A program made the translations under genes and the position numbers. From contig NZ_JAJFEQ010000002.1 of NCBI RefSeq assembly GCF_020707265.1, positions 310,001-374,000 on the forward strand: 64,000 bases of DNA, in the 5' to 3' direction. The notes under the pieces are model-generated. The model did no database searches. It was not told the DNA's origin and worked only from the letters and a program-made list of their open reading frames with translations. Positions within the stretch are counted from its first letter, which is position 1. Each line of letters opens with the position of its first letter. The DNA comes from Massilia sp. IC2-477. GTDB lineage: Bacteria; Pseudomonadota; Gammaproteobacteria; Burkholderiales; Burkholderiaceae_D. Below are positions 53,936 through 63,190 of the stretch, piece by piece.

Positions 53936-55426
53936 GTGATCACTTCGCTTGACACTTCCATGCTGGATTCCCAACAGGCACAGCGTTCGACCACCGTCCC
54001 GCTCGTGGTCGACCTCGACGGCACCCTGACCCCGACCGATACCCTGGTCGAGTCGGTGCTGCTGCTGGCGAAGCATTCCGCCCCCGACCTGCTCAAGCTG
54101 CCGTTCTGGCTGCTGCGCGGACGCGAGCACCTGAAATCCGAGATCGCGCGCCGCGTCACCATCTCGCCCGACGCGCTGCCCTACCGCGAAGACCTGCTCG
54201 ACTACCTGCGCGCGGAAAAAGCCGGCGGGCGCGAACTGGTGCTGGCCACGGCCGCGCACCGCTCGATCGCCGAGCCGGTGGCCGCCCACCTGGCCCTGTT
54301 CGACCGCGTGCTGGCCACCGACGAAACCCGTAACCTCAAGGGCAGCAACAAGCTGGCCGCGATCCGCGCAGAAGTCGGGCCGGAGTTCGCCTATGCCGGC
54401 GACAGCGCGGCCGACCTGGCGGTGTGGGAAGGCGCCCAGGCCGCCGTGCTGGTGGGGGCATCACACGCCGTGACGCGCACCGTGCGCGCCAGGCACGCCG
54501 TCGAAAAGGAATTTCCGAAGCCCGCGGCCGGCCTGGCCACCTGGCGCAAGGCGCTGCGCGTGCACCAGTGGGCCAAGAACGTCCTGCTGTTCGTGCCGCT
54601 GCTGACCGCTTTCTCCTTCGCGCCCGAACACGTGGCCACCATGCTGCTGGCCTTCCTGTGCTTTTCCGGCGCGGCCTCAGCGACCTATATCGCGAACGAC
54701 CTGTGGGACCTCGGCAACGACCGCCGCCACCCGCGCAAGAAGCTGCGGCCGTTTGCCAGCGGTGCGCTGCCGATCACCTCGGGCGTGCTGGCTGCGCTGC
54801 TGCTGCTGGCCGGTTCCTTCGCCCTGGCCTCCACCATCAACAAGGGCTTCGTGGCGATGCTACTGTCCTACGTGGTGCTCACCACTGCCTACAGCTGGTG
54901 GCTCAAGGAGCGCGTGCTGCTCGACGTGCTGATGCTGTCGACGCTGTACACGATGCGCATCGTGACCGGCTCGGTGGCGGTGGGCATCCACACCACCTCC
55001 TGGCTGCTGGCCTTCTCGCTGTTCGTGTTCCTCAGCCTGGCGTTGGTGAAGCGCTGCTCCGAGCTGCAGCTGATGCAGCAGCGCGGCCAGGCCAGCGCGC
55101 ACGGGCGCGACTACCACGTGGTCGACCTGGCCGTGCTGTGGCCGATGGGCCTGGCCTCGGCGCTGGCGGCAGTGGTGGTGCTGGGCCTGTTCATCAATGC
55201 GGCCGAGACCGAGGCGCGCTACGCCAGCCCGGTGCTGCTGTGGGGCCTGGCCGCGCTGATGATCTACTGGCTCGGCCGCCTGTGGATCAAGACCGCGCGC
55301 GGCGAGATGGACGACGACCCTGTGCTGTATGCGCTGAAGGACCGCGGCAGCCGCGTGGCACTGGCCCTGATGGTCGTGGTGGCCGTCTGCGCCCATTACC
55401 TCGACGTGAAGGCGCTGTTCGCATGA
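53936..55426 (+). CDS. HAD phosphatase - UbiA prenyltransferase fusion
   Basis: A 496-residue fusion. Residues 20-200 form a HAD-like phosphatase domain (LVVDLDGTLTPTD with Asp26 and Asp28, and YAGDSAADLAVW). Residues 205-496 form a UbiA-type membrane prenyltransferase with several helices, the first Asp-rich motif NDLWDLGNDRRHPRKK (Asn254, Asp255) and YSWWLKERVLLDVLML as second motif. The closest known role is decaprenyl-phosphate phosphoribose synthase-like chemistry, transferring a group onto a polyprenyl phosphate. The HAD part may remove a phosphate from the product. Substrates are unproven. It starts with GTG and overlaps the DUF1289 gene by four bases. Confidence 0.85.
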   Translation: MITSLDTSMLDSQQAQRSTTVPLVVDLDGTLTPTDTLVESVLLLAKHSAPDLLKLPFWLLRGREHLKSEIARRVTISPDALPYREDLLDYLRAEKAGGRELVLATAAHRSIAEPVAAHLALFDRVLATDETRNLKGSNKLAAIRAEVGPEFAYAGDSAADLAVWEGAQAAVLVGASHAVTRTVRARHAVEKEFPKPAAGLATWRKALRVHQWAKNVLLFVPLLTAFSFAPEHVATMLLAFLCFSGAASATYIANDLWDLGNDRRHPRKKLRPFASGALPITSGVLAALLLLAGSFALASTINKGFVAMLLSYVVLTTAYSWWLKERVLLDVLMLSTLYTMRIVTGSVAVGIHTTSWLLAFSLFVFLSLALVKRCSELQLMQQRGQASAHGRDYHVVDLAVLWPMGLASALAAVVVLGLFINAAETEARYASPVLLWGLAALMIYWLGRLWIKTARGEMDDDPVLYALKDRGSRVALALMVVVAVCAHYLDVKALFA

Positions 55427-55617
55427 ATCCTGAATTGAGCAGCCCCGTCCCTTCGCCCTGTATCAACGTGTGCCAGATGGACCCTGTCAGCGGCCTGTGC
55501 AAGGGCTGCCTGCGTACCATCGACGAGATCGTCGCCTGGGGCAAGGCCAGCGACGAATACAAGCGCAGCGTGTGGACCGAGATCCGGCGCCGCGAAGCCG
55601 AGATCGACTGGGGCTGA
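55423..55617 (+). CDS. DUF1289 cysteine-containing small protein
   Basis: A 64-residue protein with the DUF1289 pattern PCINVCQMDPVSGLCKGCLRT, in which four cysteines (two CxxxC/CxxC groups) probably bind zinc or iron. IDEIVAWGKASDEYKRSVWT is the usual C-terminus. It overlaps the UbiA-fusion stop by four bases and is followed after one base by the MBL hydrolase gene. Function is not known. Confidence 0.88.
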   Translation: MNPELSSPVPSPCINVCQMDPVSGLCKGCLRTIDEIVAWGKASDEYKRSVWTEIRRREAEIDWG

Positions 55618-55618
55618 C

Positions 55619-56530
55619 ATGGACCTGCGCCTGCCCCCGTCGCTGCACGTGTTCGAGCGGGGCTGGCTGTCGTCCAACAACATCCTGTTCACCGGCCGCC
55701 ATGACACGGCGCTGGTGGACAGCGGCTACGTCACGCACGCGCCGCAGACCCTGGCGCTGGTGCGCCAGGGTCTGAACGGCCGCCCGCTCGGGCGCCTGCT
55801 CAACACCCACCTGCATTCGGACCACTGCGGCGGCAATGCGCTGCTGCAGGCCACTTATGCCTGCCACACGGCCATCCCGGCGCTGGACGCGGACAAAGTC
55901 GCAGCCTGGGACGAGGAGGCGCTCAGCTACCGCGCCACCGGCCAGCAGTGCGCGCGTTTCGGCTTCGATGCGGTGCTGGCGCCGGGCGATATCCTGGAGC
56001 TGGGCGACCTGTCCTGGCGCGTACTGGCCGCTCCTGGCCACGACCCACATGCGCTGCTGTTCTTCTGCGAATCCGAAGGCATCCTGATCTCCGGCGACGC
56101 CCTGTGGGAAAACGGCTTCGGCGTGATCTTCCCCGAACTGGCGGGCGAACCGGGTTTCGCTGAAGTGGGGGCCACGCTGGCGCTGATCGCCTCCTTGGCG
56201 CCGCGCGTGGTCATCCCCGGCCATGGCCCGGTGTTCGCGGACGTCGCCGATGCCGTGGCGCGGGCCCGGGCCCGGCTCGACTACCTGAGTGCCGACCCGG
56301 TGCGCAATGCGCAGAACGCGGTCAAGGTGCTGCTCAAGTTCCTGCTGCTGGAGCGGCGCGCGCTGGCGCTGGAGGGGCTGCCCGGGCTGTTAAGCGCTAT
56401 CCCCTTGGTGGAACGGGTGCGTACCGGGCTGCTGGCGATGTCGCAGGACGAGCTGGCCGGGTGGGCGGTGGCCGCCCTGGTGCGCGCCCGGGCCGCGCGG
56501 ATCGCAGGAGGGCAGCTGCTCGACGTTTAG
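55619..56530 (+). CDS. MBL-fold metallo-hydrolase
   Basis: A 303-residue metallo-beta-lactamase-fold enzyme. The metal site motif THLHSDHCGG puts His64, His66, Asp68 and His69 in place, with HDPHALLFF, GDALWENGFG and PGHGPVF supplying later ligands. It is in the glyoxalase II / hydrolase branch, not a beta-lactamase. A C-terminal helical region of 80 residues is typical of the group. Tight spacing to the two upstream genes suggests one transcript of thioesterase-like, UbiA-fusion, DUF1289 and MBL genes. Confidence 0.88.
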   Translation: MDLRLPPSLHVFERGWLSSNNILFTGRHDTALVDSGYVTHAPQTLALVRQGLNGRPLGRLLNTHLHSDHCGGNALLQATYACHTAIPALDADKVAAWDEEALSYRATGQQCARFGFDAVLAPGDILELGDLSWRVLAAPGHDPHALLFFCESEGILISGDALWENGFGVIFPELAGEPGFAEVGATLALIASLAPRVVIPGHGPVFADVADAVARARARLDYLSADPVRNAQNAVKVLLKFLLLERRALALEGLPGLLSAIPLVERVRTGLLAMSQDELAGWAVAALVRARAARIAGGQLLDV

Positions 56531-56614
56531 AGTCAAAAATCTAGCACGATCGTTCTTTTTTCACGGCATAATGCCCTCCACCGTGTTCCATCAACCGACA
56601 ACCGAGAGCCTTCC

Positions 56615-57571
56615 ATGACGCTGCCACCCGTGTTGCAAGACCTGTCCCTTCCCGTGATCGCCTCGCCGATGTTCATCGCCAGCGGCCCCGCGCTGGTGGC
56701 GGCCCAGTGCAAGGCCGGCATCGTCGGTTCCTTCCCTGCCCTGAACGCGCGCCCGGCCGAGCTGCTCGACACCTGGCTGACCGACCTGCAGCGCGAACTG
56801 GCCGACTACGCGGCCGCCAATCCGGGCAAGAAGGTGGGGCCGATCGCCGTGAACCAGATCGTGCATGCCTCGAACGACCGGCTGGCGCACGACATCGAGG
56901 TGTGCGTGAAGCACCAGGTGCCGATCATCATTTCCTCGCTGCGCGCGCCGCCGAAGGAGATGCTCGACGCCGTGCACGCCTACGGCGGCATCGTGCTGCA
57001 CGACGTGGTCTCGATCCGCCACGCGCAAAAGGCGCTGGAGGCGGGCGTGGACGGCCTGATTCTGGTGGCGGCCGGCGCCGGCGGCCATGCGGGCGCGCTG
57101 TCGCCCTTCGCGCTGGTGGGCGAGGTGCGCAAGTTCTTCAAGGGTCCGGTCGCGCTGTCCGGCTCGATCGCCACGGGCGACGCGATTCTCGCGGCCCAGG
57201 CCATGGGCGCCGATTTCGCCTACATCGGCTCGCGCTGGCTGGCGACCAAGGAATCGAACGTCACCGACGCCTACCGCGATGCGATCGTCGAATCGAGCGC
57301 GGCCGACGTGGTGTACACCAACCTGTTCACCGGCGTGCATGGCAACTACCTGAAGAAGTCGATCGTCGCGGCAGGACTGGATCCGGACAACCTGCCGGAA
57401 TCGGACAAGAGCAAGATGAGCTTCGGCGGCGGCAGCGCCAAGGCCTGGCGCGACATCTGGGGCGCGGGCCAGGGCGTGGGCCTGATGGACGACGTGCCGA
57501 CCGTGGCCGAGATGGTGGAGCGGCTCAAGGCCGAATACGCCGCGGCGCGCGAACGCCTGGCAATTCGCTGA
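56615..57571 (+). CDS. Nitronate monooxygenase-like FMN oxidoreductase
   Basis: A 318-residue TIM-barrel flavoprotein of the 2-nitropropane dioxygenase / NAD(P)H-dependent oxidoreductase family. FMN-binding glycines and loops appear in SLPVIASPMFIASGPALVAA, VDGLILVAAGAGGHAG and GSIATGDAILAAQAMGADFAYIGS (split into motifs here). The catalytic His of true nitronate monooxygenases probably corresponds to the His in AGGHAG. It likely oxidises a nitronate or reduces quinones. It is followed by a paired GTAGGGTGGGC repeat. Confidence 0.88.
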   Translation: MTLPPVLQDLSLPVIASPMFIASGPALVAAQCKAGIVGSFPALNARPAELLDTWLTDLQRELADYAAANPGKKVGPIAVNQIVHASNDRLAHDIEVCVKHQVPIIISSLRAPPKEMLDAVHAYGGIVLHDVVSIRHAQKALEAGVDGLILVAAGAGGHAGALSPFALVGEVRKFFKGPVALSGSIATGDAILAAQAMGADFAYIGSRWLATKESNVTDAYRDAIVESSAADVVYTNLFTGVHGNYLKKSIVAAGLDPDNLPESDKSKMSFGGGSAKAWRDIWGAGQGVGLMDDVPTVAEMVERLKAEYAAARERLAIR

Positions 57572-57573
57572 AC

Positions 57574-57686
57574 CGTAGGGTGGGCGGCTCTGCCGCCCAC
57601 GCGGTGATAGTTAGAGGGTGAAACACCGTGCTCGACGATCTTGCAGCCGGTTGACCGCGTGGGCAGGAAACCTGCCCACCCTACAG
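57574..57686. repeat. GTAGGGTGGGC repeat, inverted pair (copies 5 and 6)
   Basis: GTAGGGTGGGCGG to CCGCCCACGCGGTGATAGTT (57575-57612), then GACCGCGTGGGCAGG to CCTGCCCACCCTACAG (57653-57686) in the opposite orientation. This is the clearest pair of the family, between the convergent oxidoreductase and hpt genes. Confidence 0.82.
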
Positions 57687-57687
57687 A

Positions 57688-58314
57688 TTAATCCAGGCGT
57701 TTGGCGTCCGGCACCGGAAACTCCGGCTCCGGCTCCGCCGCGCTCAGGTCATCCTGGTTGATCGACCACAGCCCCGGCAGGTTGCGCCAGTAGTTGTACA
57801 CGTCCATGCCGAAGCCGACCACGAATTCGTTCGGCAGCGTCAGGCCCACCAGGTCGGCCTTGATCGGCTTGGCGCGCTTGAGGTCCTTGTCGGCGAAGAC
57901 CGCGACGATCACTTCGGCCGCGCCCATGTCGAGCAGGCGCTGCTTGACGTGGGCCAGGGTCTCGCCTTCGTCGAGGATGTCATCGACCACCACGATGGTG
58001 CGGCCGGTGACGTCCTGGCGCGGGATGACCTTCCACACGATCTGGCCGCCGCGGTCGGCGTCGCCGTAGCGGCTGACGTGGATGTAGTCGAATTCGAGCG
58101 GGAAGTTCAGCTGCGGCAGCAGGTTGCCGGTGAAGACCACGGCGCCGCCCATCACGCCCAGCACCAGCGGGAAGGCCTTGTTGTCGGGGGCGCCGAAACG
58201 CGCGTTCAGTTCGTCGGCGACGCGCTTCACCGCGGCCTGCACTTGTTCCGGGGTGACGATCTGGGTAGCGTTGGCGAGCAGCGCGCGGGCGCGGTCATGG
58301 TGGTAGTCTTGCAT
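57688..58314 (-). CDS. Hypoxanthine-guanine phosphoribosyltransferase
   Basis: A 208-residue purine-salvage enzyme that joins hypoxanthine or guanine to PRPP. The PRPP motif is VVVDDILDEGETL, LVLGVMGGAVVFTGNLLPQL is the N-terminal phosphate loop region, and FVVGFGMDVYN closes the base pocket. The start MQDYHHDRARAL at 58314 is preferred over the upstream ATG at 58362, which adds a basic stretch. It ends beside the repeat pair. Confidence 0.93.
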   Translation of the reverse strand: MQDYHHDRARALLANATQIVTPEQVQAAVKRVADELNARFGAPDNKAFPLVLGVMGGAVVFTGNLLPQLNFPLEFDYIHVSRYGDADRGGQIVWKVIPRQDVTGRTIVVVDDILDEGETLAHVKQRLLDMGAAEVIVAVFADKDLKRAKPIKADLVGLTLPNEFVVGFGMDVYNYWRNLPGLWSINQDDLSAAEPEPEFPVPDAKRLD

Positions 58315-58391
58315 GTCGTTCTGTCTTCTGGTGTAAAGATGGCGGTGCAGATTATGCGCCAATCGGGTCGGCGGGCGCGTTTCTGTTGGGA

Positions 58392-58739
58392 TCAGCCGGC
58401 TATGTCGCGTTGCAGCTTGCGGGTCAGCCCGGCGAACACGAGTTCGTAGGAACGGCGCAGCAGCCCGGCGAATTCAGCGTCGTCCAGTTGGGCCTCCGGC
58501 GTTACGAACACCCACTTGGCGCGCGCCAGATAAGGCGCCGGCACAATGCCGGGCCGGTCGGTCAGTTCCAGGAAGCGTTCGTCGTCCGCCTTCAGGCTGA
58601 AGCCCTGCGAAGGCCCGTCCTTGTTGGTCACCGCGAACATCTTGGCCCCGACCGAAAACACGGTGTCGTGGTCCCACTTGGTGTCCTCGGTACAGCCGGG
58701 GAAGCTGCGGCACAGCCGCTTGGCCGCTTCGAAATCCAT
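58392..58739 (-). CDS. MmcQ/YjbR family protein
   Basis: A 115-residue protein of the MmcQ/YjbR (CyaY-like) family, often described as DNA-binding. FPGCTEDTKWDHDTVFSVGAKMFAV and FSLKADDERFLELTDRPG are typical, as is WVFVTPEAQLDDAEFAGLL. The physiological role is unclear. It is on the same strand as hpt, 77 bases upstream of it, and divergent from the aminopeptidase gene. Confidence 0.88.
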   Translation of the reverse strand: MDFEAAKRLCRSFPGCTEDTKWDHDTVFSVGAKMFAVTNKDGPSQGFSLKADDERFLELTDRPGIVPAPYLARAKWVFVTPEAQLDDAEFAGLLRRSYELVFAGLTRKLQRDIAG

Positions 58740-58890
58740 GTCCGTCTCCTGCGCCGGCTAGGTGCCGGTCAACTTGTTCGTGTTGATGACATTGTAGCGG
58801 ATGATGTCATAACGCAATAAGTCGACGCGCCACGTCATGGCATTGCGGCGTATCATACGTGGCTTGGATAACAACCTGAATGACCAAGCC

Positions 58891-60708
58891 ATGTCCACTC
58901 CCGAATTCGAACAAGCCCGTGCCGACAAGCTTGCCCGGCTGCGCAGCGCGATGGCGCGCGCCGGCATCGACGCTTACCTCGTGCCGTCGAGCGACCCGCA
59001 CCTGTCGGAATACCTGCCCGGCCACTGGAAGGGCAGGGAGTGGATTTCAAGCTTCACCGGTTCGGTCGGCACCTTCATCGCCACCCGCGACTTCGCCGGC
59101 GTCTGGACCGATGGCCGCTACTGGACCCAGGCGGAGAGCGAGCTGGCCGGCAGCGAGATTGCCCTGATGAAGATTCCGGGCGCCGCCAGCCAGATGCACG
59201 TGGACTGGCTGGCTGCGAACCTGTCTGCAGGACAGACCGTCGCCGTCGATGCGCGGGTGCTCGGCCTGGCCGGTGCGCGCCTGCTGGCCGATGCGCTGAG
59301 TGCAAAAGGCATCCAGCTGCGCACTGATGTCGACCTGCTCGACGAAGTCTGGCAGGACCGCCCGGCGCTGCCGTCCGACCCGGTGTTCGAGCACCTGCCG
59401 CCGTATGCGACCATGAGCCGTGCCGACAAGCTGGCCGCTACCCGCGCCGCCATGGAGCAGCACGGCGCCGGCTACCACTTCATTTCGACGCTCGACGATA
59501 TCGCCTATCTGTTCAACCTGCGCGGCGCCGACGTCAGCTTCAATCCGGTGTTCCTGGCGCACGCGCTGATCGGCCGCGCCGACGCCACCCTGTTCGTGGG
59601 CGAGGGCAAGGTGCCGGCTGACGTGCGCGCGCGCCTGGAATCCGACGGCGTCCACCTGGCGCCGTATGCGAACGCCGCTACCGCACTGGCCGCGCTGCCG
59701 GACGGCGCCACGCTGCTGCTGGATCCGCGCCGCGTCACCGCCGGCATGCGCGCGGCCGTCGCCCAGGGCGTGAACGTGGCCGAAGCGATCAACCCGACCA
59801 CTTTCGCCAAGTCGCGCAAGCTGGACAGCGAAGCCGTCAACGTACGCGCCGCGATGGAACAGGACGGTGCGGCCCTGTGCGAATTCTTTGCGATGCTCGA
59901 GCCGCTGCTGGAAGATGCGGGCCGTGCACCACTCGACGAAGTGGCGATCGACACCCACATCACGGCCGCACGCGCACGCCGACCGAACTTCATCAGCCCG
60001 AGCTTCTCGACCATCGCCGGCTTCAACAGCAACGGCGCGATCATGCACTACCGCGCCTCGCAAGAAAGCTGCGCGGTCATCGAGGGTGACGGCCTGCTGC
60101 TGATCGACTCGGGCGGCCAATACCTGGGCGGCACCACCGACATCACGCGCGTGATCCCGGTCGGCACCCCTTCCGATGCGCAGAAGCGCGACTACACGCT
60201 GGTGCTCAAGGGCCTGATCAACCTGTCCTCGACCCGCTTCCCGCGCGGCACCCGCGCGCCGCTGCTGGACGCAATCGCGCGCGCACCGATCTGGGCCGCC
60301 GGCATCGACTACGGCCATGGCACCGGCCACGGCGTCGGCTACTTCCTGAACGTGCACGAAGGCCCGCAGACGATTTCGCCCGCCGTGCCGCCGGACCCGC
60401 ACACCGCGATGGAGCCGGGCATGATCACCTCGATCGAGCCGGGCATCTACCGTCCGGGACGCTGGGGCATCCGCATCGAGAACCTGGTGCTGAACCAGGT
60501 GGTCGACACCACCGAGTTCGGCGAGTACCTGGGCTTCGAAACCCTGACCCTGTGCCCGATCGATACCCGCCCGATCGATCGCGCGCTGCTGCGCGAAGAC
60601 GAGATCGCGTGGCTGAACGCCTACCACGCGATGGTGCGCGCGCGTCTCGAACCGCATGTGCAGGGCGCGGCGCGCGACTGGCTGATCAAGCGCACGGAGG
60701 CCTTCTAA
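58891..60708 (+). CDS. Aminopeptidase P family (Xaa-Pro) metallopeptidase
   Basis: A 605-residue M24 peptidase that releases the residue before a proline, in the long three-domain form. Two N-terminal creatinase-like domains lead to the pita-bread catalytic domain, which has metal ligands in LLLIDSGGQYLGGTTDITR (two Asp), HGTGHGVGYFLNVHEGP (His), MITSIEPGIY (Glu) and the final Glu in RIENLVL. The start at 58891 (MSTPEFEQAR) is followed by SSDPHLSEYLPGHW. The longer frame from 58837 lacks support. A short hypothetical gene follows after one base. Confidence 0.92.
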   Translation: MSTPEFEQARADKLARLRSAMARAGIDAYLVPSSDPHLSEYLPGHWKGREWISSFTGSVGTFIATRDFAGVWTDGRYWTQAESELAGSEIALMKIPGAASQMHVDWLAANLSAGQTVAVDARVLGLAGARLLADALSAKGIQLRTDVDLLDEVWQDRPALPSDPVFEHLPPYATMSRADKLAATRAAMEQHGAGYHFISTLDDIAYLFNLRGADVSFNPVFLAHALIGRADATLFVGEGKVPADVRARLESDGVHLAPYANAATALAALPDGATLLLDPRRVTAGMRAAVAQGVNVAEAINPTTFAKSRKLDSEAVNVRAAMEQDGAALCEFFAMLEPLLEDAGRAPLDEVAIDTHITAARARRPNFISPSFSTIAGFNSNGAIMHYRASQESCAVIEGDGLLLIDSGGQYLGGTTDITRVIPVGTPSDAQKRDYTLVLKGLINLSSTRFPRGTRAPLLDAIARAPIWAAGIDYGHGTGHGVGYFLNVHEGPQTISPAVPPDPHTAMEPGMITSIEPGIYRPGRWGIRIENLVLNQVVDTTEFGEYLGFETLTLCPIDTRPIDRALLREDEIAWLNAYHAMVRARLEPHVQGAARDWLIKRTEAF

Positions 60709-60709
60709 C

Positions 60710-60976
60710 ATGGCGAGCTCCCGATCGACCCGCGCCAGCGCCGCCGTCGAGCGCCTGAAAAAGCGTACCGGTAATGTCGCATATTCGATGGCGCGCACCG
60801 GCGACGGCCTGTTCTACCTGGCGGAAGCGCCGGGCGCCCCGGCCCTGAACGCGCCCATGGAGCTGGACGAATTCGTCGCCTTCGTGAATGGCCTCGGTCC
60901 GCAGGAGGTCAAGCGCATCAGCAAGCACGACGAGGCCTTCGAAAAGCAGCTGGTTCGCAAGAAGCCGGGAGCGTAA
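60710..60976 (+). CDS. Hypothetical 88-residue basic protein
   Basis: A small protein with basic ends (MASSRSTRASAAVERLKKRT, QLVRKKPGA) and an acidic centre (MELDEFVAFVNGLGPQEVKR). No family is recognised. Its codon pattern is that of a real gene. It starts one base after the aminopeptidase stop, so it is very likely co-transcribed. Confidence 0.7.
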   Translation: MASSRSTRASAAVERLKKRTGNVAYSMARTGDGLFYLAEAPGAPALNAPMELDEFVAFVNGLGPQEVKRISKHDEAFEKQLVRKKPGA

Positions 60977-60985
60977 CAGCCTCTT

Positions 60986-61729
60986 ATGCCTTCCAACCAA
61001 CTCCTCGGGGCGTACTGGTCCGAATCCAGCATCTTCACCAATGGCCTGATCCTGCTGCACCTGGCCGGCGCGCTGGCGCTCGGCCTGCTGGTCGGCTATG
61101 AACGGGCCTACCACGGCCGTGCGGCCGGCATGCGCACCTATGGCCTGGTGTGCATGGCTTCGGCCGCGCTGACCATCCTGGCCGGCTACCCGGACTTCTG
61201 GTACGGCGGCCATGGCGGCGTGCTGGCGCCGGTCGACCCGACCCGCATCATCCAGGGCGTGGTGACCGGCATCGGCTTCCTCGGCGCCGGCGTCATCATG
61301 CGCGAAGGCTTCAACATCAGCGGCCTGACGACGGCAGCCTCGATCTGGGCTTCGTCCGCGATCGGCATCCTGGTCGGCGTCGGCTTCTACCTGGCGGCGA
61401 TGGGCCTGGCCTTCTTCTCGGGCATGATCATGATCTACCTGAACCGGTTAGAAACCATCCTGCCGTCGCGTCACGCGGTGGCGGTGCGCATGCGCTTCAA
61501 GCCGCAGGTCTTCCCGCGCGAAGACGTGCTGCGCACGGCGGCGCTCGAGCGCGGCTACGAGATCGCCGGCAGCTCGCTGACCATCAGCAGCGACGAAGGG
61601 CGCCAGGAATGGCGCTTCGTGGCGCTGGCCCTGTCGAGGAAAAGCGGGGCCTCGCTGTCCGAGCTGGCCGACGAGCTGGCCGCCTTCGAAGGCCTGGAAG
61701 CCTTCCAGCTCTCGCACGCCCGCAATTAA
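60986..61729 (+). CDS. MgtC/SapB family membrane protein
   Basis: A 247-residue inner-membrane protein with about five hydrophobic segments in its first 150 residues. LALGLLVGYERAYHGRAAGMRT is the MgtC signature with conserved Arg and Glu, and GIGFLGAGVIMREG and GLTTAASIWASSAIGILVG are also typical. The cytoplasmic tail carries a Rossmann- or ACT-like domain. MgtC relatives are linked to magnesium and ATP homeostasis; whether this protein shares that role is unknown. Confidence 0.88.
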   Translation: MPSNQLLGAYWSESSIFTNGLILLHLAGALALGLLVGYERAYHGRAAGMRTYGLVCMASAALTILAGYPDFWYGGHGGVLAPVDPTRIIQGVVTGIGFLGAGVIMREGFNISGLTTAASIWASSAIGILVGVGFYLAAMGLAFFSGMIMIYLNRLETILPSRHAVAVRMRFKPQVFPREDVLRTAALERGYEIAGSSLTISSDEGRQEWRFVALALSRKSGASLSELADELAAFEGLEAFQLSHARN

Positions 61730-61778
61730 GCAAAAAACAACAATAATAACTATCGCTATTCATTACTGGGGTTCATCA

Positions 61779-62357
61779 ATGCAAGCACAAGACGTTCTCG
61801 ATTTCTGGTTCCTTCCTGAGGGCGCTGAAGGCCACGGGAAGCAGCGGGTCGAATGGTTCCGCAAGGACGAAGCCTTCGATGCCGCCCTGCGCGAGCGCTT
61901 CGGCGCCTTGATCAGCCAGGCGCTGGCGGGCGGGCTGCGCGAGTGGGACGAGCTGGGACCGCGCGGCACGCTGGCGCGCATCATCGTGCTCGACCAGTTC
62001 ACCCGCAATGCCTTCCGCGGCAAGCCGGAATCCTTTGCTGGGGACACGCTGGCACTGGCCAGCGCGCGCCAGCTGGTGGATTCCAGCGAACACCTGGCGC
62101 TGGCACCCGTCGAGCGCCAGTTCGTCTACATGCCCTTCGAGCACGCGGAAGACGCGCACATGCAGGAGCAGTGCGTGAGCCTGTTCACCGAACTGGCTGG
62201 CCAGCACGAAGGCTTCGGTGAAGCGCTCGACTATGCGCACCGTCACCGCGGCGTGATCGCCCGCTTCGGCCGCTTCCCGCACCGTAACGCCATCCTCGGC
62301 CGCGCCTCCACGCCGGAAGAACTGGCCTTCCTCGAGCTGCCCGGCTCCAGCTTCTGA
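61779..62357 (+). CDS. DUF924 family protein
   Basis: A 192-residue helical protein of the DUF924 family. VLDFWFLPEG, WDELGPRGTLARIIVLDQFTRNAFRG and FVYMPFEHAEDAHMQEQC are the diagnostic motifs. No enzymatic role is established. It starts with ATG at 61779, and the DUF2520 gene begins two bases after its stop. Confidence 0.9.
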   Translation: MQAQDVLDFWFLPEGAEGHGKQRVEWFRKDEAFDAALRERFGALISQALAGGLREWDELGPRGTLARIIVLDQFTRNAFRGKPESFAGDTLALASARQLVDSSEHLALAPVERQFVYMPFEHAEDAHMQEQCVSLFTELAGQHEGFGEALDYAHRHRGVIARFGRFPHRNAILGRASTPEELAFLELPGSSF

Positions 62358-62358
62358 C

Positions 62359-63189
62359 GTGAGTCCGACGCTGAACCTGGTCGGCGCCGGCCACGTCGGC
62401 CGCGCGCTGGGGCGCCTGTTCGCCGCCACCGGCACGTTCGCCGTGCAGGACGTGCTGACCCGCAGCCCGGACGGTGCGCGTGAGGCCGTCGCTTTCATCG
62501 GCGCCGGCAGCGCCTGCGACACCTTGGTGCGGATGCGTCCCGCGCAGGTGTGGATGCTGGCGGTGGGCGACGACGCCATCGTGCCTGCCTGTGAAGCGCT
62601 GGCGCGAGCCGGCCACTTGGCAAGCGCCGTGGTGTTCCACTGCAGCGGCGCCAAGGCCTCCAGCGAACTGCAGGCGGCGCGCGAGGCCGGCGCCTTTGTC
62701 GCCAGCGTGCACCCGATCCGCAGCTTTGCCGACCCGGCAGCGGTCGCAGGGAGCTTCGCCGGCACCTTTTGCGGCATCGAGGGCGACTCGCAGGCCCTGG
62801 CCGTGCTGGAGCCGGCCTTCGCCGCGATCGGCGCGCGCATCGTGCGCATCGATCCCGCCGCCAAGACGGTCTACCACGCGGCCGCCGTGTTCGCGTCGAA
62901 TTACCTGGTGACGGTGCTTGACGCCGCGCTGCGCGCCTACCAGGCTGCCGGCGTGCCGCCGGAGGTCGCGCGCGAACTAGCGCGGCCGCTGGCCAGCGAA
63001 ACCCTGGCCAATGTGTTCCGCCTCGGCCCTGAAGCAGCCCTCAGCGGCCCGGTCGCGCGCGGCGACTTCGCCACCGTGGCGCGCCAGCAGGAGGCTGTCA
63101 CGCGCTGGGACCCCTTCACCGGCCAGTTGTACGAAGCCCTGGTGGCGCCGACCGCCGACCTGGCGCGCCGCAAGCGCGGCGCAGGCTGA
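62359..63189 (+). CDS. Rossmann-fold and DUF2520 domain protein
   Basis: A 276-residue protein with an N-terminal NAD(P)-binding domain (LNLVGAGHVGRALGRLF) and a helical DUF2520 domain at the C-terminus (YHAAAVFASNYLVTVLDAAL, ARPLASETLANVFRLGPEAA, LSGPVARGDF). It is related to the 6-phosphogluconate dehydrogenase-like superfamily. The reaction is unknown. It starts with GTG at 62359 next to the DUF924 stop. Confidence 0.88.
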   Translation: MSPTLNLVGAGHVGRALGRLFAATGTFAVQDVLTRSPDGAREAVAFIGAGSACDTLVRMRPAQVWMLAVGDDAIVPACEALARAGHLASAVVFHCSGAKASSELQAAREAGAFVASVHPIRSFADPAAVAGSFAGTFCGIEGDSQALAVLEPAFAAIGARIVRIDPAAKTVYHAAAVFASNYLVTVLDAALRAYQAAGVPPEVARELARPLASETLANVFRLGPEAALSGPVARGDFATVARQQEAVTRWDPFTGQLYEALVAPTADLARRKRGAG

Positions 63190-63190
63190 C

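Noticed and set aside
55619-56530. MBL-fold gene considered as a metallo-beta-lactamase
   Set aside because: No signal peptide, and the metal motif plus C-terminal helical region fit the glyoxalase II-like hydrolases.
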